A stretch of 37,541 bases of DNA. It comes from Trichormus sp. M33_DOE_039. GTDB lineage: Bacteria; Cyanobacteriota; Cyanobacteriia; Cyanobacteriales; Nostocaceae. Both the position numbers and the translations under genes were made by a program. The stretch covers positions 1 through 37,541 of the forward strand of contig DVDT01000088.1 in the NCBI GenBank assembly GCA_015296085.1, read 5' to 3'. The notes under the pieces were generated by a model. The model saw only the letters and a program-made list of their open reading frames with translations, had not been told where the DNA came from and did no database searches. The stretch's first letter is position 1. The number at the start of each line of letters is the position of its first letter. Of the stretch, positions 9,242-17,364 are shown piece after piece.

Positions 9242-9596
9242 TAATTGAACTTCACAGCCTTCTGCCCCGGTTTCGGAATCATGTCCGTAAATTACTCCAG
9301 TTTCCTCATCGTCATACATACAAATATTGGGAGTGGCTAGAGCAGAATGGCAGTGATGGAGACATATTAAGCTTTTTAGCGATTTTAAGGGCAAAGCAAA
9401 TTTGCTTGTGTTAACCTCGATGGGGTTGCTTGTGAAAAAAGCGACACACTACCTTCTCTGTAACTTTTTTGGATTGCGTACAGTCATATATATGAGCGGT
9501 GCTTGTCATAGGCGTTGATGGTTTTCCACTCAAGCCTAAATTTAAGTGCTGTTTGTGCATTGTCTTGAAGGTGCAACACCACACCCAGGAAAAGTC
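9242..9596. other. Intergenic region upstream of HetZ-related gene
   Basis: No convincing gene is present. It contains a perfect 14-bp palindrome AAGCAAATTTGCTT at 9394-9407 and an open antisense frame (9209-9394) that overlaps the preceding gene and starts with TTG. I found no GTA-N8-TAC (NtcA) box by eye. Confidence 0.5.
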
Positions 9597-10811
9597 ATGA
9601 AACTAAACCTTGCAAATCTACCAACCTCCACATCTACTTTTGTTAGCGAAGTTATCAACGAAGAGTTCTCCGCTACAGATACTTTGATACAACTGCTATG
9701 TCAGGAAATGCAAGCTCAGGTCAAAGCAACACCCAGGTGTGTAGAAGCTGTTGCCCAACGGATTGCTAAAGAAGTCAAACGCATTTGTGATAAGAGTTCC
9801 CGAATTCAAACCTCTGGTGAAATTCAGTCTTGGCAAATTACTTTATCTCGTCACCGCCTGCAAAAATGCCTACATTACTATAAATTAGCTTCTAGACGCG
9901 GGCGAGTAGAATTACATAGTAGTTTGGGTTCGATGGTTTACCGTCATGTCACGGTAGCAGGTTCAGAATTGGGATTTGATGGTCGCTATAATCTGATTGA
10001 AGATTTTCTCCAAGCATTTTACATTGAAGCCATTAAAGCTTTTCGTCGGGAAAACGAATTACCGGAAGACTACACTCCCCGCACGCAGTTGCAACTAGCT
10101 GAGTATATGGCATTTACTGAGCAATATGCCAAACGTCGCATTAATTTGCCTGGTGGGAACAATCAACAATTGATTATTTTACGCGCTCAAGGTTTTGCCC
10201 GTCGTCAGCCCCAAGAAACAGCTGTAGATATTGAAATGGCTGTGGAATCTGCCAAAAGTGAGGAAGCAGAATCTTACCAACGGAACTCGGCGGTACAACA
10301 AATTAGATCGCAAATGATTGCTCAGGCTAATTTTGATCCTTCAGAAGAATCAGAACGCGATCGCATTATCTCAGAACTGATTCAATACTTGGAATCTCAA
10401 GGGCAATCTGACTGTGTAGATTATCTCACTTTGAAGCTGCAAGACCTCCCTGCACCCGAAATTGACCAAATCCTTGGTCTTACTAGTCGCCAACGTGATT
10501 ATCTCCAACAGCGGTTTAAATATCATGTGCAGAAGTTTGCCAAGCAACATCATTGGCAATTAGTACATCAATGGCTAGGCGCAGGTTTAGAGCAGAAATT
10601 GGGGTTATCTGTCCAACAGTGGCAAACTCTAATCACTACCCTATCTTCCCAACAACGGCAATTATTAGAATTAAAAATTGCTAAACACAGTGATCAGGCG
10701 ATCGCAAAAACTTTAAAATGCACCCCCAAGCAACTCCAAAAGCGTTGGACACAATTACTAGACATAGCATGGGCTATCCGCAACGGTCATACTGAAGCCC
10801 AAACAGGCTAA
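9597..10811 (+). CDS. HetZ-related protein
   Basis: The 404-residue length and the central block resemble HetZ, the heterocyst differentiation regulator of Anabaena (about 401 aa). The block runs through SRRGRVELHSSLGSMVYRHV, EDFLQAFYIEAIKAFRREN, and TPRTQLQLAEYMAFTEQYAKRR with LPGG after it. It is charged, helical, soluble and has no metal site. Residues 300-390 include two stretches (DQILGLTSRQRDYLQQRF and DQAIAKTLKCTPKQLQKRW) that look like sigma-70 region 4-type helix-turn-helices, which suggests DNA binding. Start: ATG 9597 follows AGGAAAAG by six bases; an upstream GTG at 9546 lacks such a site. In Anabaena hetZ is followed by patU genes. Here a restriction-modification system follows, so this is more likely a HetZ paralogue than hetZ itself. 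Confidence 0.68.
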   Translation: MKLNLANLPTSTSTFVSEVINEEFSATDTLIQLLCQEMQAQVKATPRCVEAVAQRIAKEVKRICDKSSRIQTSGEIQSWQITLSRHRLQKCLHYYKLASRRGRVELHSSLGSMVYRHVTVAGSELGFDGRYNLIEDFLQAFYIEAIKAFRRENELPEDYTPRTQLQLAEYMAFTEQYAKRRINLPGGNNQQLIILRAQGFARRQPQETAVDIEMAVESAKSEEAESYQRNSAVQQIRSQMIAQANFDPSEESERDRIISELIQYLESQGQSDCVDYLTLKLQDLPAPEIDQILGLTSRQRDYLQQRFKYHVQKFAKQHHWQLVHQWLGAGLEQKLGLSVQQWQTLITTLSSQQRQLLELKIAKHSDQAIAKTLKCTPKQLQKRWTQLLDIAWAIRNGHTEAQTG

Positions 10812-10962
10812 ATTCCATTAGAAAGAAACTTGACTGCTGATTGTAATTAAGTTGTTTTCATTATCTATACAACATCCCTATTTTCGGTTCTTAGCCAAAA
10901 TATTCATGAAGTCAAAATCACAAACACAATCATATTGAATTATCTTACCCCAGGAACTTCAG

Positions 10963-10994
10963 AACCCTAATTTCTTTGAGAGATTAGGGTTTTT
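10963..10994 (+). terminator. Intrinsic terminator
   Basis: AACCCTAAT (10963-10971) pairs with ATTAGGGTT (10983-10991), followed by a T run. It lies 150 bp after the HetZ-related gene. Confidence 0.75.
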
Positions 10995-11139
10995 AGATTT
11001 CATACTTGATTTATGATTTTTCTTACAATTTCTATTATCAGAGTTTACCGTATTTTAAATAACACCAATACTAGCAAAGGCATTGAAAAGAGGATTTTAT
11101 TAATGTATAGTTAAAATCTTTTCAGTAACACAACTATCA

Positions 11140-11153
11140 AGTACAATTGTACT
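11140..11153. promoter_or_regulatory. Perfect 14-bp palindrome before the R-M operon
   Basis: AGTACAATTGTACT lies 31 bp before the methyltransferase ATG, next to a TATATAG stretch. It is a candidate operator for self-regulation of the R-M pair, though no controller protein gene is present; the methyltransferase itself could bind. Inference only. Confidence 0.4.
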
Positions 11154-11183
11154 ATATAGATTCATGATGTCTTAGGTCAAAAA

Positions 11184-12029
11184 ATGGTTTCCGTAAATAA
11201 GTTAGTAAAACCGTTTCTAAAATGGGCAGGAGGGAAAAGACAACTTGTTCCATTAATTTTAGGAAATTATCTTCCTAAAAATTACAGTCATCAAGTTTAC
11301 TACGAGCCTTTTGTTGGGGGAGGCGCAATATTATTTAGTCTACAACCCAAAAAAGCAGTTATTAATGATAGTAATTCTGAATTGATCAACTGTTATAAAG
11401 TTATTAGAGACTCTGTTGATGACCTTATTGAAAATTTAAAATCACATAAAAATAATGAGGATTACTATTATGCTATTAGAGATTGGGATAGAGCAAAAAG
11501 TTTTCAGAATAGAACGCCAATAGAACGGGCATCAAGAATTATTTTTTTAAATAAAACTTGTTATAATGGTCTGTTTAGAGTTAACTCTCAAGGACAGTTT
11601 AATGTTCCTTTTGGTAAATACAAAAATCCTAACATTTTAGATGTAGCAGTTTTAAAAGCCGTAAGTAAGTATTTAAAAGAAAACGAAATTACTATTTTAA
11701 ACTTAGATTTCCAAGATGCTCTTAAAGATTCAAAGAAAGGGGATTTTATCTATCTTGATCCTCCATACGATCCGATTTCAGAGACTGCTTCTTTTACAGG
11801 TTATGATGTGAATGGATTTAACAAAAATGAGCAAATTAGATTAAAAGAAACATTTGATAATTTAAATATTAGAGGCTGTAAGGTTCTACTGAGCAATGCC
11901 TACACAGACTTTATTAGAGATTTATATAAGGATTATAAGCAAGCCAAAGTATCAGCGATTAGAGCCATTAACTCAAATGCTAAAAAAAGAGGTAAAGTAG
12001 ACGAAATTTTAGTAAAAAATTATGAGTGA
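11184..12029 (+). CDS. Dam-like DNA adenine-N6 methyltransferase (D12 class) of a type II R-M system
   Basis: The 281-residue protein has the D12/Dam layout: motif X KPFLKWAGGKRQL (9-21), motif I YYEPFVGGGAILF (39-51), NDSNSELINCY (61-71), LNKTCYNGLFRVN (122-134), and catalytic motif IV DFIYLDPPYDP with DPPY at 192-195. It should methylate adenine N6 and protect host DNA from the adjacent endonuclease. Family relatives recognise GATC or GATATC, so the target cannot be set from this. The gene is clearly richer in A+T than its neighbours and has no HIP1 sites. Its last bases, TATGAGTGA, overlap the endonuclease start by 8 bp, indicating a translationally coupled operon. Confidence 0.92.
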   Translation: MVSVNKLVKPFLKWAGGKRQLVPLILGNYLPKNYSHQVYYEPFVGGGAILFSLQPKKAVINDSNSELINCYKVIRDSVDDLIENLKSHKNNEDYYYAIRDWDRAKSFQNRTPIERASRIIFLNKTCYNGLFRVNSQGQFNVPFGKYKNPNILDVAVLKAVSKYLKENEITILNLDFQDALKDSKKGDFIYLDPPYDPISETASFTGYDVNGFNKNEQIRLKETFDNLNIRGCKVLLSNAYTDFIRDLYKDYKQAKVSAIRAINSNAKKRGKVDEILVKNYE

Positions 12030-13344
12030 TTTAACCAACAAAAAACCACAAACTAAAAATGATATTGCCTGGCAAAAGTTGTTTCAAAAATACTCTATTT
12101 TAGAAAAAATATATAAAATAGGTTTTTTTGAAATAGACTCTGCCAGTATTAATGAATTCAGAGAAAGTAGATTAATGGCCAAATTCGACCATTATGCAAA
12201 TTTGCCTGAAATATTTAAAAAACATAACCTATCTATTTTAGCAATATCTAGATATAAATATGTTATTGGTAAATTTGATGCTTATGCAAAAGTCACATAT
12301 GATGATACTTTAGAAGCAATTCCGGCAGAGTTCCCAACAGGAATAGAAAGTATAGACTACACAAATTTATCTTCAGAAAGTTCAGCAATAAGCTGTGCAT
12401 TTCATACAGGTATGATCAATGATCTAACAAATGGAGAAGATTTATACTACACAGTTTATGGACGAATGTCCACGGGTGTATTTAAGTTTAAAATTAATAC
12501 AAAAGTAGATGAAACCCAATATAATATTGAAGTTAATAATGCTCAATGTGAAATAGATGGAGGTTTTGAAAGCGAAAGTTACTTTTTATTGTTAGAAGCA
12601 AAATTATACAATGCAGATGATTTTTTGATTAGACAACTATATTATCCTTATAGGTTATGGTCTAGTAAATTGCAACAAAAAGAAGTTATTCCAATTTTAA
12701 TGACTTATTCTAACTCTAGCAATATATTCAGTTTCTTTATATATAAATTCGATGATGCCGCAAATTATAATTCAATAAGGTTGGTTGAACAAAGAAATTA
12801 TGTAATAGCTCATGAAATAATCACTCATGAAGATGTTTCTAAACTTTTTAAATCTATCACTATAGCCCCAGAACCAAACAATATTCCATTCCCACAAGCA
12901 AATAATTTTGAAATAATTATAGATTTAGTTACACTTTTGCAAGACAAAGAATTAACAAAGGAAGAAATTACAGCTAACTATCAATTTGATGAGAGACAGA
13001 CTAGTTACTATACCGATGCAGCAAGATATCTTGGATTAATGGATAAGTATGTAGCTCCACATACAAAAGAGATAAAGTATTTCTTGACTAAAGAAGGTAG
13101 CGATTTACTAAAGAAAAGGTATAAAACAAAAATTCTATCTTTCATTGAAAAAATTTTGTGCCATTACGTATTTTATAAAACGTTTGAATTTACTCTTCTC
13201 AATGGTTACATACCAAATACCAGCGTAATACAACAAATTATGCAATCTTGTGATTTCAATATCAACATTACAACTATTAGTAGGCGATCAAGTACAGTAC
13301 GTGGATGGATAGGATGGATTTTAAGTATGCTATCCGATGAATAA
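12022..13344 (+). CDS. Type II restriction endonuclease (PD-(D/E)XK-like), partner of the Dam-like methyltransferase
   Basis: The 440-residue protein starts inside the methyltransferase gene. The segment QCEIDGGFES followed by LLLEAKLYNADDFLIRQLYY gives a plausible PD-(D/E)XK core, with D179 and E192-A-K194 followed by the usual helix. The N-terminal pattern (ESRLMAKFDHYANLPEIFKK, then ILAISRYKYVIGKFDAY) resembles, in my recollection, endonucleases paired with Dam-like enzymes. Residues from about 290 (IIIDLVTLLQDKELTKEEI to LTKEGSDLLKKR) look like a winged-helix domain for DNA contact. The gene is A+T-rich, like its partner, and carries no HIP1 site, so the pair was probably acquired together. 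The endonuclease assignment rests on context plus the catalytic core. Confidence 0.75.
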   Translation: MSDLTNKKPQTKNDIAWQKLFQKYSILEKIYKIGFFEIDSASINEFRESRLMAKFDHYANLPEIFKKHNLSILAISRYKYVIGKFDAYAKVTYDDTLEAIPAEFPTGIESIDYTNLSSESSAISCAFHTGMINDLTNGEDLYYTVYGRMSTGVFKFKINTKVDETQYNIEVNNAQCEIDGGFESESYFLLLEAKLYNADDFLIRQLYYPYRLWSSKLQQKEVIPILMTYSNSSNIFSFFIYKFDDAANYNSIRLVEQRNYVIAHEIITHEDVSKLFKSITIAPEPNNIPFPQANNFEIIIDLVTLLQDKELTKEEITANYQFDERQTSYYTDAARYLGLMDKYVAPHTKEIKYFLTKEGSDLLKKRYKTKILSFIEKILCHYVFYKTFEFTLLNGYIPNTSVIQQIMQSCDFNINITTISRRSSTVRGWIGWILSMLSDE

Positions 13345-13462
13345 AACTAAAGACGCATATTCTATATTAATTGAGTAGTTTTCCAGCACAATGGATTACA
13401 ATGGGGGGGATAAAGTATATCAAAACAAACGTTAATTCTATAACAAGGCAGTCTCAATTAAA

Positions 13463-13669
13463 ATGTTTGACGGATTTTGGGATAACGTTTTTCGCTACCC
13501 CCGCTACTTGATTACTATCGTCTTAGGTCTGTTGCTGAACACCTTTGAACCGTTGTTCCCGCTATTAAAGCGTCCAGTTACCCTGGTGGCTGTTTTGGGT
13601 TTATTGATAGGTGGACTGGCATTTCTCACTTTCACACTACGGGCAATGTTGGGACTGAGTACGATTTAG
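13463..13669 (+). CDS. DUF751 family small membrane protein
   Basis: The 68-residue protein starts [22 protein letters not shown], a DUF751 signature. It has two hydrophobic segments (about 14-32 and 41-60). The family is restricted to cyanobacteria and plastids (Ycf33-related), and its function is not known. It lies directly upstream of rbfA with a 112-bp gap, an order that I recall as recurrent in cyanobacteria, so the two are probably co-transcribed. The ATG start is preceded by an A-rich stretch without a strong Shine-Dalgarno. Confidence 0.85.
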   Translation: MFDGFWDNVFRYPRYLITIVLGLLLNTFEPLFPLLKRPVTLVAVLGLLIGGLAFLTFTLRAMLGLSTI

Positions 13670-13781
13670 ATTAAAAGTATATTGTCGATTGCCCCAAGGA
13701 CAGTGTTGCTTCAGCCTCAACTCTTGTCCTAACTCACTCATATTTGTTGTTGTCCAACCTCTGTGGAGAGGCATGATTTAT

Positions 13782-14180
13782 ATGGCTACAAATCGCCGCG
13801 TTTCCCGTGTTGCCGAATTAATTAAACGGGAAGTTAGCCAAATGCTACTTAATGGTATTAAAGATGACCGTGTTGGTACAGGAATGGTCAGTGTAACTGA
13901 TGTTGATGTTTCTGGTGATCTCCAACACGCCAAAATCTACGTCAGCATCTACGGTACAGAGGAAGCCAAAGCAGAAACTATGGCGGGACTCAAATCAGCC
14001 ACCGGTTTTGTACGTAGCGAACTGGGGGCGCGGGTAAGACTGCGTCGTACTCCCGAAGTAGTGTTTATCGAAGACCGTTCTATTGAACGAGGAACGAAGG
14101 TGTTGTCACTATTAAACCAACTCCAGTATCAGCGATCGCAAGAAATAACGGATGAAGATGATGAGCAAATTTCAGAATAA
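13782..14180 (+). CDS. rbfA: Ribosome-binding factor A
   Basis: RbfA binds the 30S subunit near the 5' end of 16S rRNA and is needed for late maturation and cold adaptation. The 132-residue protein shows the KH-like RbfA pattern: [18 protein letters not shown], then [20 protein letters not shown], then [20 protein letters not shown] near the C-terminus, ending in an acidic tail (DEDDEQISE). The frame is open from 13689, but homology begins at MATNRR. ATG 13782 is preceded by GGAGAGG about ten bases upstream, so it is preferred to the ATG at 13773. Confidence 0.94.
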   Translation: MATNRRVSRVAELIKREVSQMLLNGIKDDRVGTGMVSVTDVDVSGDLQHAKIYVSIYGTEEAKAETMAGLKSATGFVRSELGARVRLRRTPEVVFIEDRSIERGTKVLSLLNQLQYQRSQEITDEDDEQISE

Positions 14181-14241
14181 GTAGCTTCTGCCACTTTGTC
14201 ATTAGAAAACAATTGTCTCGGAAGAATCCGCCAAAACATTT

Positions 14242-14269
14242 ACAGACGTGTTGCCAACGCGTCTGTTTT
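14242..14269 (+). terminator. Intrinsic terminator after rbfA
   Basis: ACAGACGTGTT (14242-14252) pairs with AACGCGTCTGT (14256-14266) with one G-U pair and a GCC loop, followed by TTT. Confidence 0.85.
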
Positions 14270-14898
14270 AATGTGACTTCATAGAGGAATTGGACAAATA
14301 AAACGAACTTGGGGGTGATAACCCCTAAAGCCTTTAGAGACAAAAATGTTACGATTTGGCAACAAAATTACTCGATTTTATGACTTGATAACTTCACTGA
14401 CAGCAAAAACCACTAATTAAACAAAACTTTATAATTTTATTGCTATGTACTTACGTAAATATATGTCATCAAATTATGACCTGAGTAAATATTGTCACAT
14501 TTTTGATTGCCTAGCTACACCTCAAGTTAGATATGACTTTTACTAGTTACTGCTACCTTAGAGGTGTCTCATTTCTCCCTATGACAGATGTTTGTATCTA
14601 GCAATTGGCTAAGAAATAATACCGACCTTGATCAGAAAATTACAGTTTATTTTAAGAAATCATTAACTTATGACTAATAATAAGCTTCCTAGTGTACGGT
14701 AGCCCTTAGTGAATGAAGTAAGCAATAGTTTATACATTTACTTACGCTATCCATTTCTGGTTGTGGAGTTATGAGTCAATTACTACATGTCTGGAAGTGG
14801 GCCTAATGTTCCCATCAAATTTGTAAATTCGTTGCTGATTGGCCTGAAAAATTAGGCCATTGGAAAATACACTGTTGCGACATCAATGTCAGGAAAAT

Positions 14899-14927
14899 TT
14901 GACATTCTTAACATTTATTTACATAAT
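14899..14927 (+). promoter_or_regulatory. Sigma-70-type promoter for the DUF4327 gene
   Basis: A consensus -35 TTGACA (14899-14904) and a -10 CATAAT (14922-14927) are separated by exactly 17 bp. The predicted start near 14934 gives a leader of about 130 nt before the ATG at 15068. Confidence 0.7.
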
Positions 14928-14948
14928 TTGGAGGTAGGTAGCGTCAAA

Positions 14949-15050
14949 ATGGAATCAGTTCCGTATAGCAAACTACAAAACCTTAAGCGCGAGTCTAAAT
15001 CCTTGTCATGTTTGTTCCCCGTAATTAGTGGGAACACTATTTACGTGTAA
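14949..15050 (+). CDS. Possible 33-codon leader ORF
   Basis: An ATG frame (MESVPYSKLQNLKRESKS...) runs to a TAA 17 bp before the DUF4327 start and covers most of the predicted leader. GGAGG lies 14 bp before its ATG, rather far and close to the predicted transcription start, so translation is uncertain. It has no recognisable homology. It could couple translation to DUF4327 or be chance. Confidence 0.25.
   Translation: MESVPYSKLQNLKRESKSLSCLFPVISGNTIYV
15013..15036 (+). promoter_or_regulatory. Leader hairpin upstream of DUF4327
   Basis: TGTTCCC (15013-15019) pairs with GGGAACA (15030-15036) around a 10-nt loop, ending 31 nt before the start codon. It could modulate initiation. Confidence 0.45.
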
Positions 15051-15067
15051 ATTTGTGAGTAAAAACC

Positions 15068-15304
15068 ATGAGTGTGAATACGGTGCCCTCTATAAATTAC
15101 TACTCTCTAGATGTAATTCAGGACGAAGCACGCCGACTAGTAGAAAAAGGAATGGTTAGCCGACAGCAACCAATATATACACTCTGCCAATACATTCCCG
15201 CTAGAGAGTGGGTTTGTGTAGAGTGTGAGTTAGAAAAGTGTGATTTCTTGTTACGCGATCGCATTGGCGACCTCATTGGTCGTGAACATTGGGACAATGA
15301 CTAA
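15068..15304 (+). CDS. DUF4327 family protein
   Basis: The 78-residue protein has the highly conserved cyanobacterial pattern SINYYSLDVIQDEARRLVE, then SRQQPIYTLCQYIPAREW, then VCVECELEKCDFLLRDRIGD, ending in LIGREHWDND. DUF4327 has no established function. The protein is soluble, acidic and cysteine-containing (four Cys); the VCVECELEKC part is suggestive of, but does not prove, metal or redox function. It has its own strong promoter and structured leader, indicating a regulated single-gene unit. The ATG has only a weak GTGAG upstream. Confidence 0.9.
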   Translation: MSVNTVPSINYYSLDVIQDEARRLVEKGMVSRQQPIYTLCQYIPAREWVCVECELEKCDFLLRDRIGDLIGREHWDND

Positions 15305-15704
15305 TCTGGGATTGTTCAATATATGATTTCAGATTTTGGATTGGGAGATGACTGGATTTGACTACACACGATTCTTTGCCCACAACGAGGGATAATCTCT
15401 GGTTTTAATAACTCTTTCCCCATCCATAATCTGACAATTTCCACTAAGCCTAGAATTTTTGAGTTTGAAGACCAATAGAAAATAGTTTTTGTGTAGATCC
15501 TGTTTGATATATAGAACTTTTCTGTTTAAAATAACACCGGGGTAGGTTTCTGTGCTGAACTGCTCCGGTAGTTTTTTAGAGCATAGTTCAATATTGGCAC
15601 TTGTATCATTGAAAGCCCCAACCAATCTATAGTCACAACTATATTTTCACCTGCGATCGTCGTTTACAGATTGTTCCAGAAGAAAGGCGGGTCTGATCCT
15701 AACA

Positions 15705-15797
15705 ATGCAAACTTTATTACCAACAATTTCTCAATCTTCTATTTCCAATTGCAGGAAAATATATTGCCATTTCAACACTGTGATGATATTAGTTTAA
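15705..15797 (+). CDS. Possible 30-aa peptide gene
   Basis: ATG 15705 follows a purine-rich AGAAAGGCGGG by about fourteen bases. The frame (MQTLLPTISQ...) ends two bases before a T-tailed hairpin. Ribosome site, ORF and terminator in order suggest a short transcript, but the peptide has no known relatives in my memory. Confidence 0.2.
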   Translation: MQTLLPTISQSSISNCRKIYCHFNTVMILV

Positions 15798-15798
15798 A

Positions 15799-15829
15799 GC
15801 CCTGATTTATCAAATCAATCGGGGTTTTT
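15799..15829 (+). terminator. Intrinsic terminator
   Basis: GCCC-T-GATT (15799-15807) pairs with AATC-GGG(G) (15817-15824), with one bulge, followed by TTTTT (15825-15829). It terminates a rightward transcript. Confidence 0.65.
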
Positions 15830-16358
15830 GCTGGATTATTTTTATATATATTTGGGAAACTATAAACAACAACTATTTTTATGATTTGAGCAATATAAAC
15901 AAAATTTTACATGGGATTTATTCCAATTTTTATATTAACTTATTGATTAATATGTTCTTTTATTAACAATTGAATAATAGGAATATTTATCTTAAATAAA
16001 GAGAATAAACTTCTCTTTTCCACTATAAAAAATGTATTATACCTAGATAGCTATTGTAGTAAAGGCAATGCTCATAAACCTACTACGCAGGTATTCAGAG
16101 CGATATAGATATCTATATTTATCAGCTAAATATTATATAAATAATAAGCTTTTATTGATGTAAAAATTTTCTGTCCCTGATTTTTATATTCTATACTCCA
16201 GCATGAACCCAGTTATAGATAATCGAGTTAAGCTAGATCAAGCCACTATCGTTTTCATCGTTTTTTTGTAACTTAAATAACGAAAAAAAAACGAATATAA
16301 GCAAAAGTGGGCAGATAGCTGTAGATAATTCGATATATTACTTCAAATCACATTCCCC

Positions 16359-17234
16359 ATGAGTCCCCGCGCTTTGCTATTAGTAAATCGTCATGCCCGC
16401 CAAGGACAAAAACGTCTCTTGGAAGCAATTAATTGCTTGCAAACATTCGGCTTGGAATTAATAGAAGAGTCTACAGAACACCCTAAACACTTGGCACATA
16501 TTATACATAAATATAAAAATCATGTGGATTTAGTTATAGTTGGTGGTGGTGATGGAACTCTAAATGCAGTCGTGGATGCTTTGGTAGAGACACAGCTACC
16601 TCTAGGAATATTACCTTTAGGAACTGCCAATGATTTAGCGAGGACATTAGGGATTTCTAACTCCTTACCAGAAGCTTGTAAAACAATAGCCTCTGGGGAA
16701 TTGCGGCGTATTGATTTGGGGTGGGTAAATGGTAAACACTTCTTCAACGTTGCTAGTTTGGGACTCAGTGTCAAAATTACCCAAAAACTGACCAAAGAAT
16801 TTAAACAACGCTGGGGAGTTTTAGCTTATGCAGCTACAGCATTACAGGTGATTTGGGAATCTCGACCCTTTAATGCAGAAATTCGAGTGCAGGACAGATG
16901 CTATCGAGTGAAAACTGTGCAGATTGCTGTCGGGAATGGTCGTTACTACGGTGGTGGTATGGCTGTGGTTCACGATGCCAAAATTGATGATCAAAGGCTA
17001 GACCTTTATAGTTTAGAAATTAAATATTGGTGGCAAATCATTCCTTTATTACCAGTTATCCGCAACGGGAGACATATTCATCGGCAAAATGTCCGCGCCC
17101 TAAATGGACAAGAAATAGAAGTTTATACTCCTAAACCCCGACCAATTAACACAGATGGGGAAATCACTACATATACCCCCGCCCAATTTCGAGTTATTCC
17201 TAAAGCTGTAGCTGTTTTTGTACCGCCAGTTTAG
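16359..17234 (+). CDS. YegS/BmrU-type lipid (diacylglycerol-like) kinase
   Basis: This family phosphorylates diacylglycerol or related lipids at the inner membrane face. The 291-residue protein has the NAD-kinase/DGK-like nucleotide site VIVGGGDGTLN (GGGDGT at 62-67) and the PLGTANDLARTLG motif (86-98). It also has RIDLGWVNGKHFFNVASLG (about 135-153) and a C-terminal INTDGE segment typical of YegS. The N-terminus RALLLVNRHARQG is the family's usual opening. The ATG lies after a long A+T-rich spacer and the gene is probably transcribed alone or together with the ExoD-like gene 130 bp downstream. The exact lipid is not deducible. Confidence 0.9.
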   Translation: MSPRALLLVNRHARQGQKRLLEAINCLQTFGLELIEESTEHPKHLAHIIHKYKNHVDLVIVGGGDGTLNAVVDALVETQLPLGILPLGTANDLARTLGISNSLPEACKTIASGELRRIDLGWVNGKHFFNVASLGLSVKITQKLTKEFKQRWGVLAYAATALQVIWESRPFNAEIRVQDRCYRVKTVQIAVGNGRYYGGGMAVVHDAKIDDQRLDLYSLEIKYWWQIIPLLPVIRNGRHIHRQNVRALNGQEIEVYTPKPRPINTDGEITTYTPAQFRVIPKAVAVFVPPV

Positions 17235-17364
17235 AGAGTGGTGAGACAGGAAATATAAGGAAGCCAGAGGAGAACTAATGACTATCAACTATAGTCTCAG
17301 GAATCATGATCAGTGTGTTTGTATTTAAGCTCAATTCTCTTGTAGTTAACTAAATTCAAGTATT

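Larger units (their letters stand above)
10812..11183. other. Spacer with terminator and R-M upstream region
   Basis: It holds the terminator of the HetZ-related gene (10963-10994) and the A+T-rich upstream region of the methyltransferase, with a perfect palindrome at 11140-11153. No gene is seen. Confidence 0.6.
14181..15067. other. Long spacer between rbfA and the DUF4327 gene
   Basis: It holds the rbfA terminator (14242-14269), small hairpins (GGGGTGATAACCCC near 14313, TGGCCT/AGGCCA near 14838-14858), a strong promoter at 14899-14927 and a 33-codon leader ORF (14949-15050). About 550 bp between 14350 and 14890 shows no gene. Confidence 0.6.
15305..16358. other. Long A+T-rich spacer upstream of the lipid kinase gene
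   Basis: No secure gene in 1054 bp. It contains a 30-codon ORF (15705-15797) with AAAGGCGGG upstream, a terminator-like hairpin (15799-15829), an 87-codon reverse frame (15362-15625) with a TTG start and no homology I recognise, and a poly-T/poly-A inverted repeat (CGTTTTTTT at 16259, AAAAAAACG at 16285-16293). Confidence 0.5.

Noticed and set aside
9209-9394. Reverse-strand 61-codon frame with an acidic stretch (MYDDEETGVIYGHDSETGAE)
   Set aside because: It starts with TTG, overlaps the 3' end of the YrdC-type gene, has no ribosome site and shows no family I recognise. It is kept only as a remark for the spacer.
9408-9596. NtcA-binding site upstream of the HetZ-related gene
   Set aside because: No GTA-N8-TAC with a suitably spaced -10 box was found by eye.
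15362-15625. Reverse-strand 87-codon frame in the spacer after DUF4327
   Set aside because: TTG start, no ribosome site, no recognisable domain; could be a decayed gene but cannot be supported.
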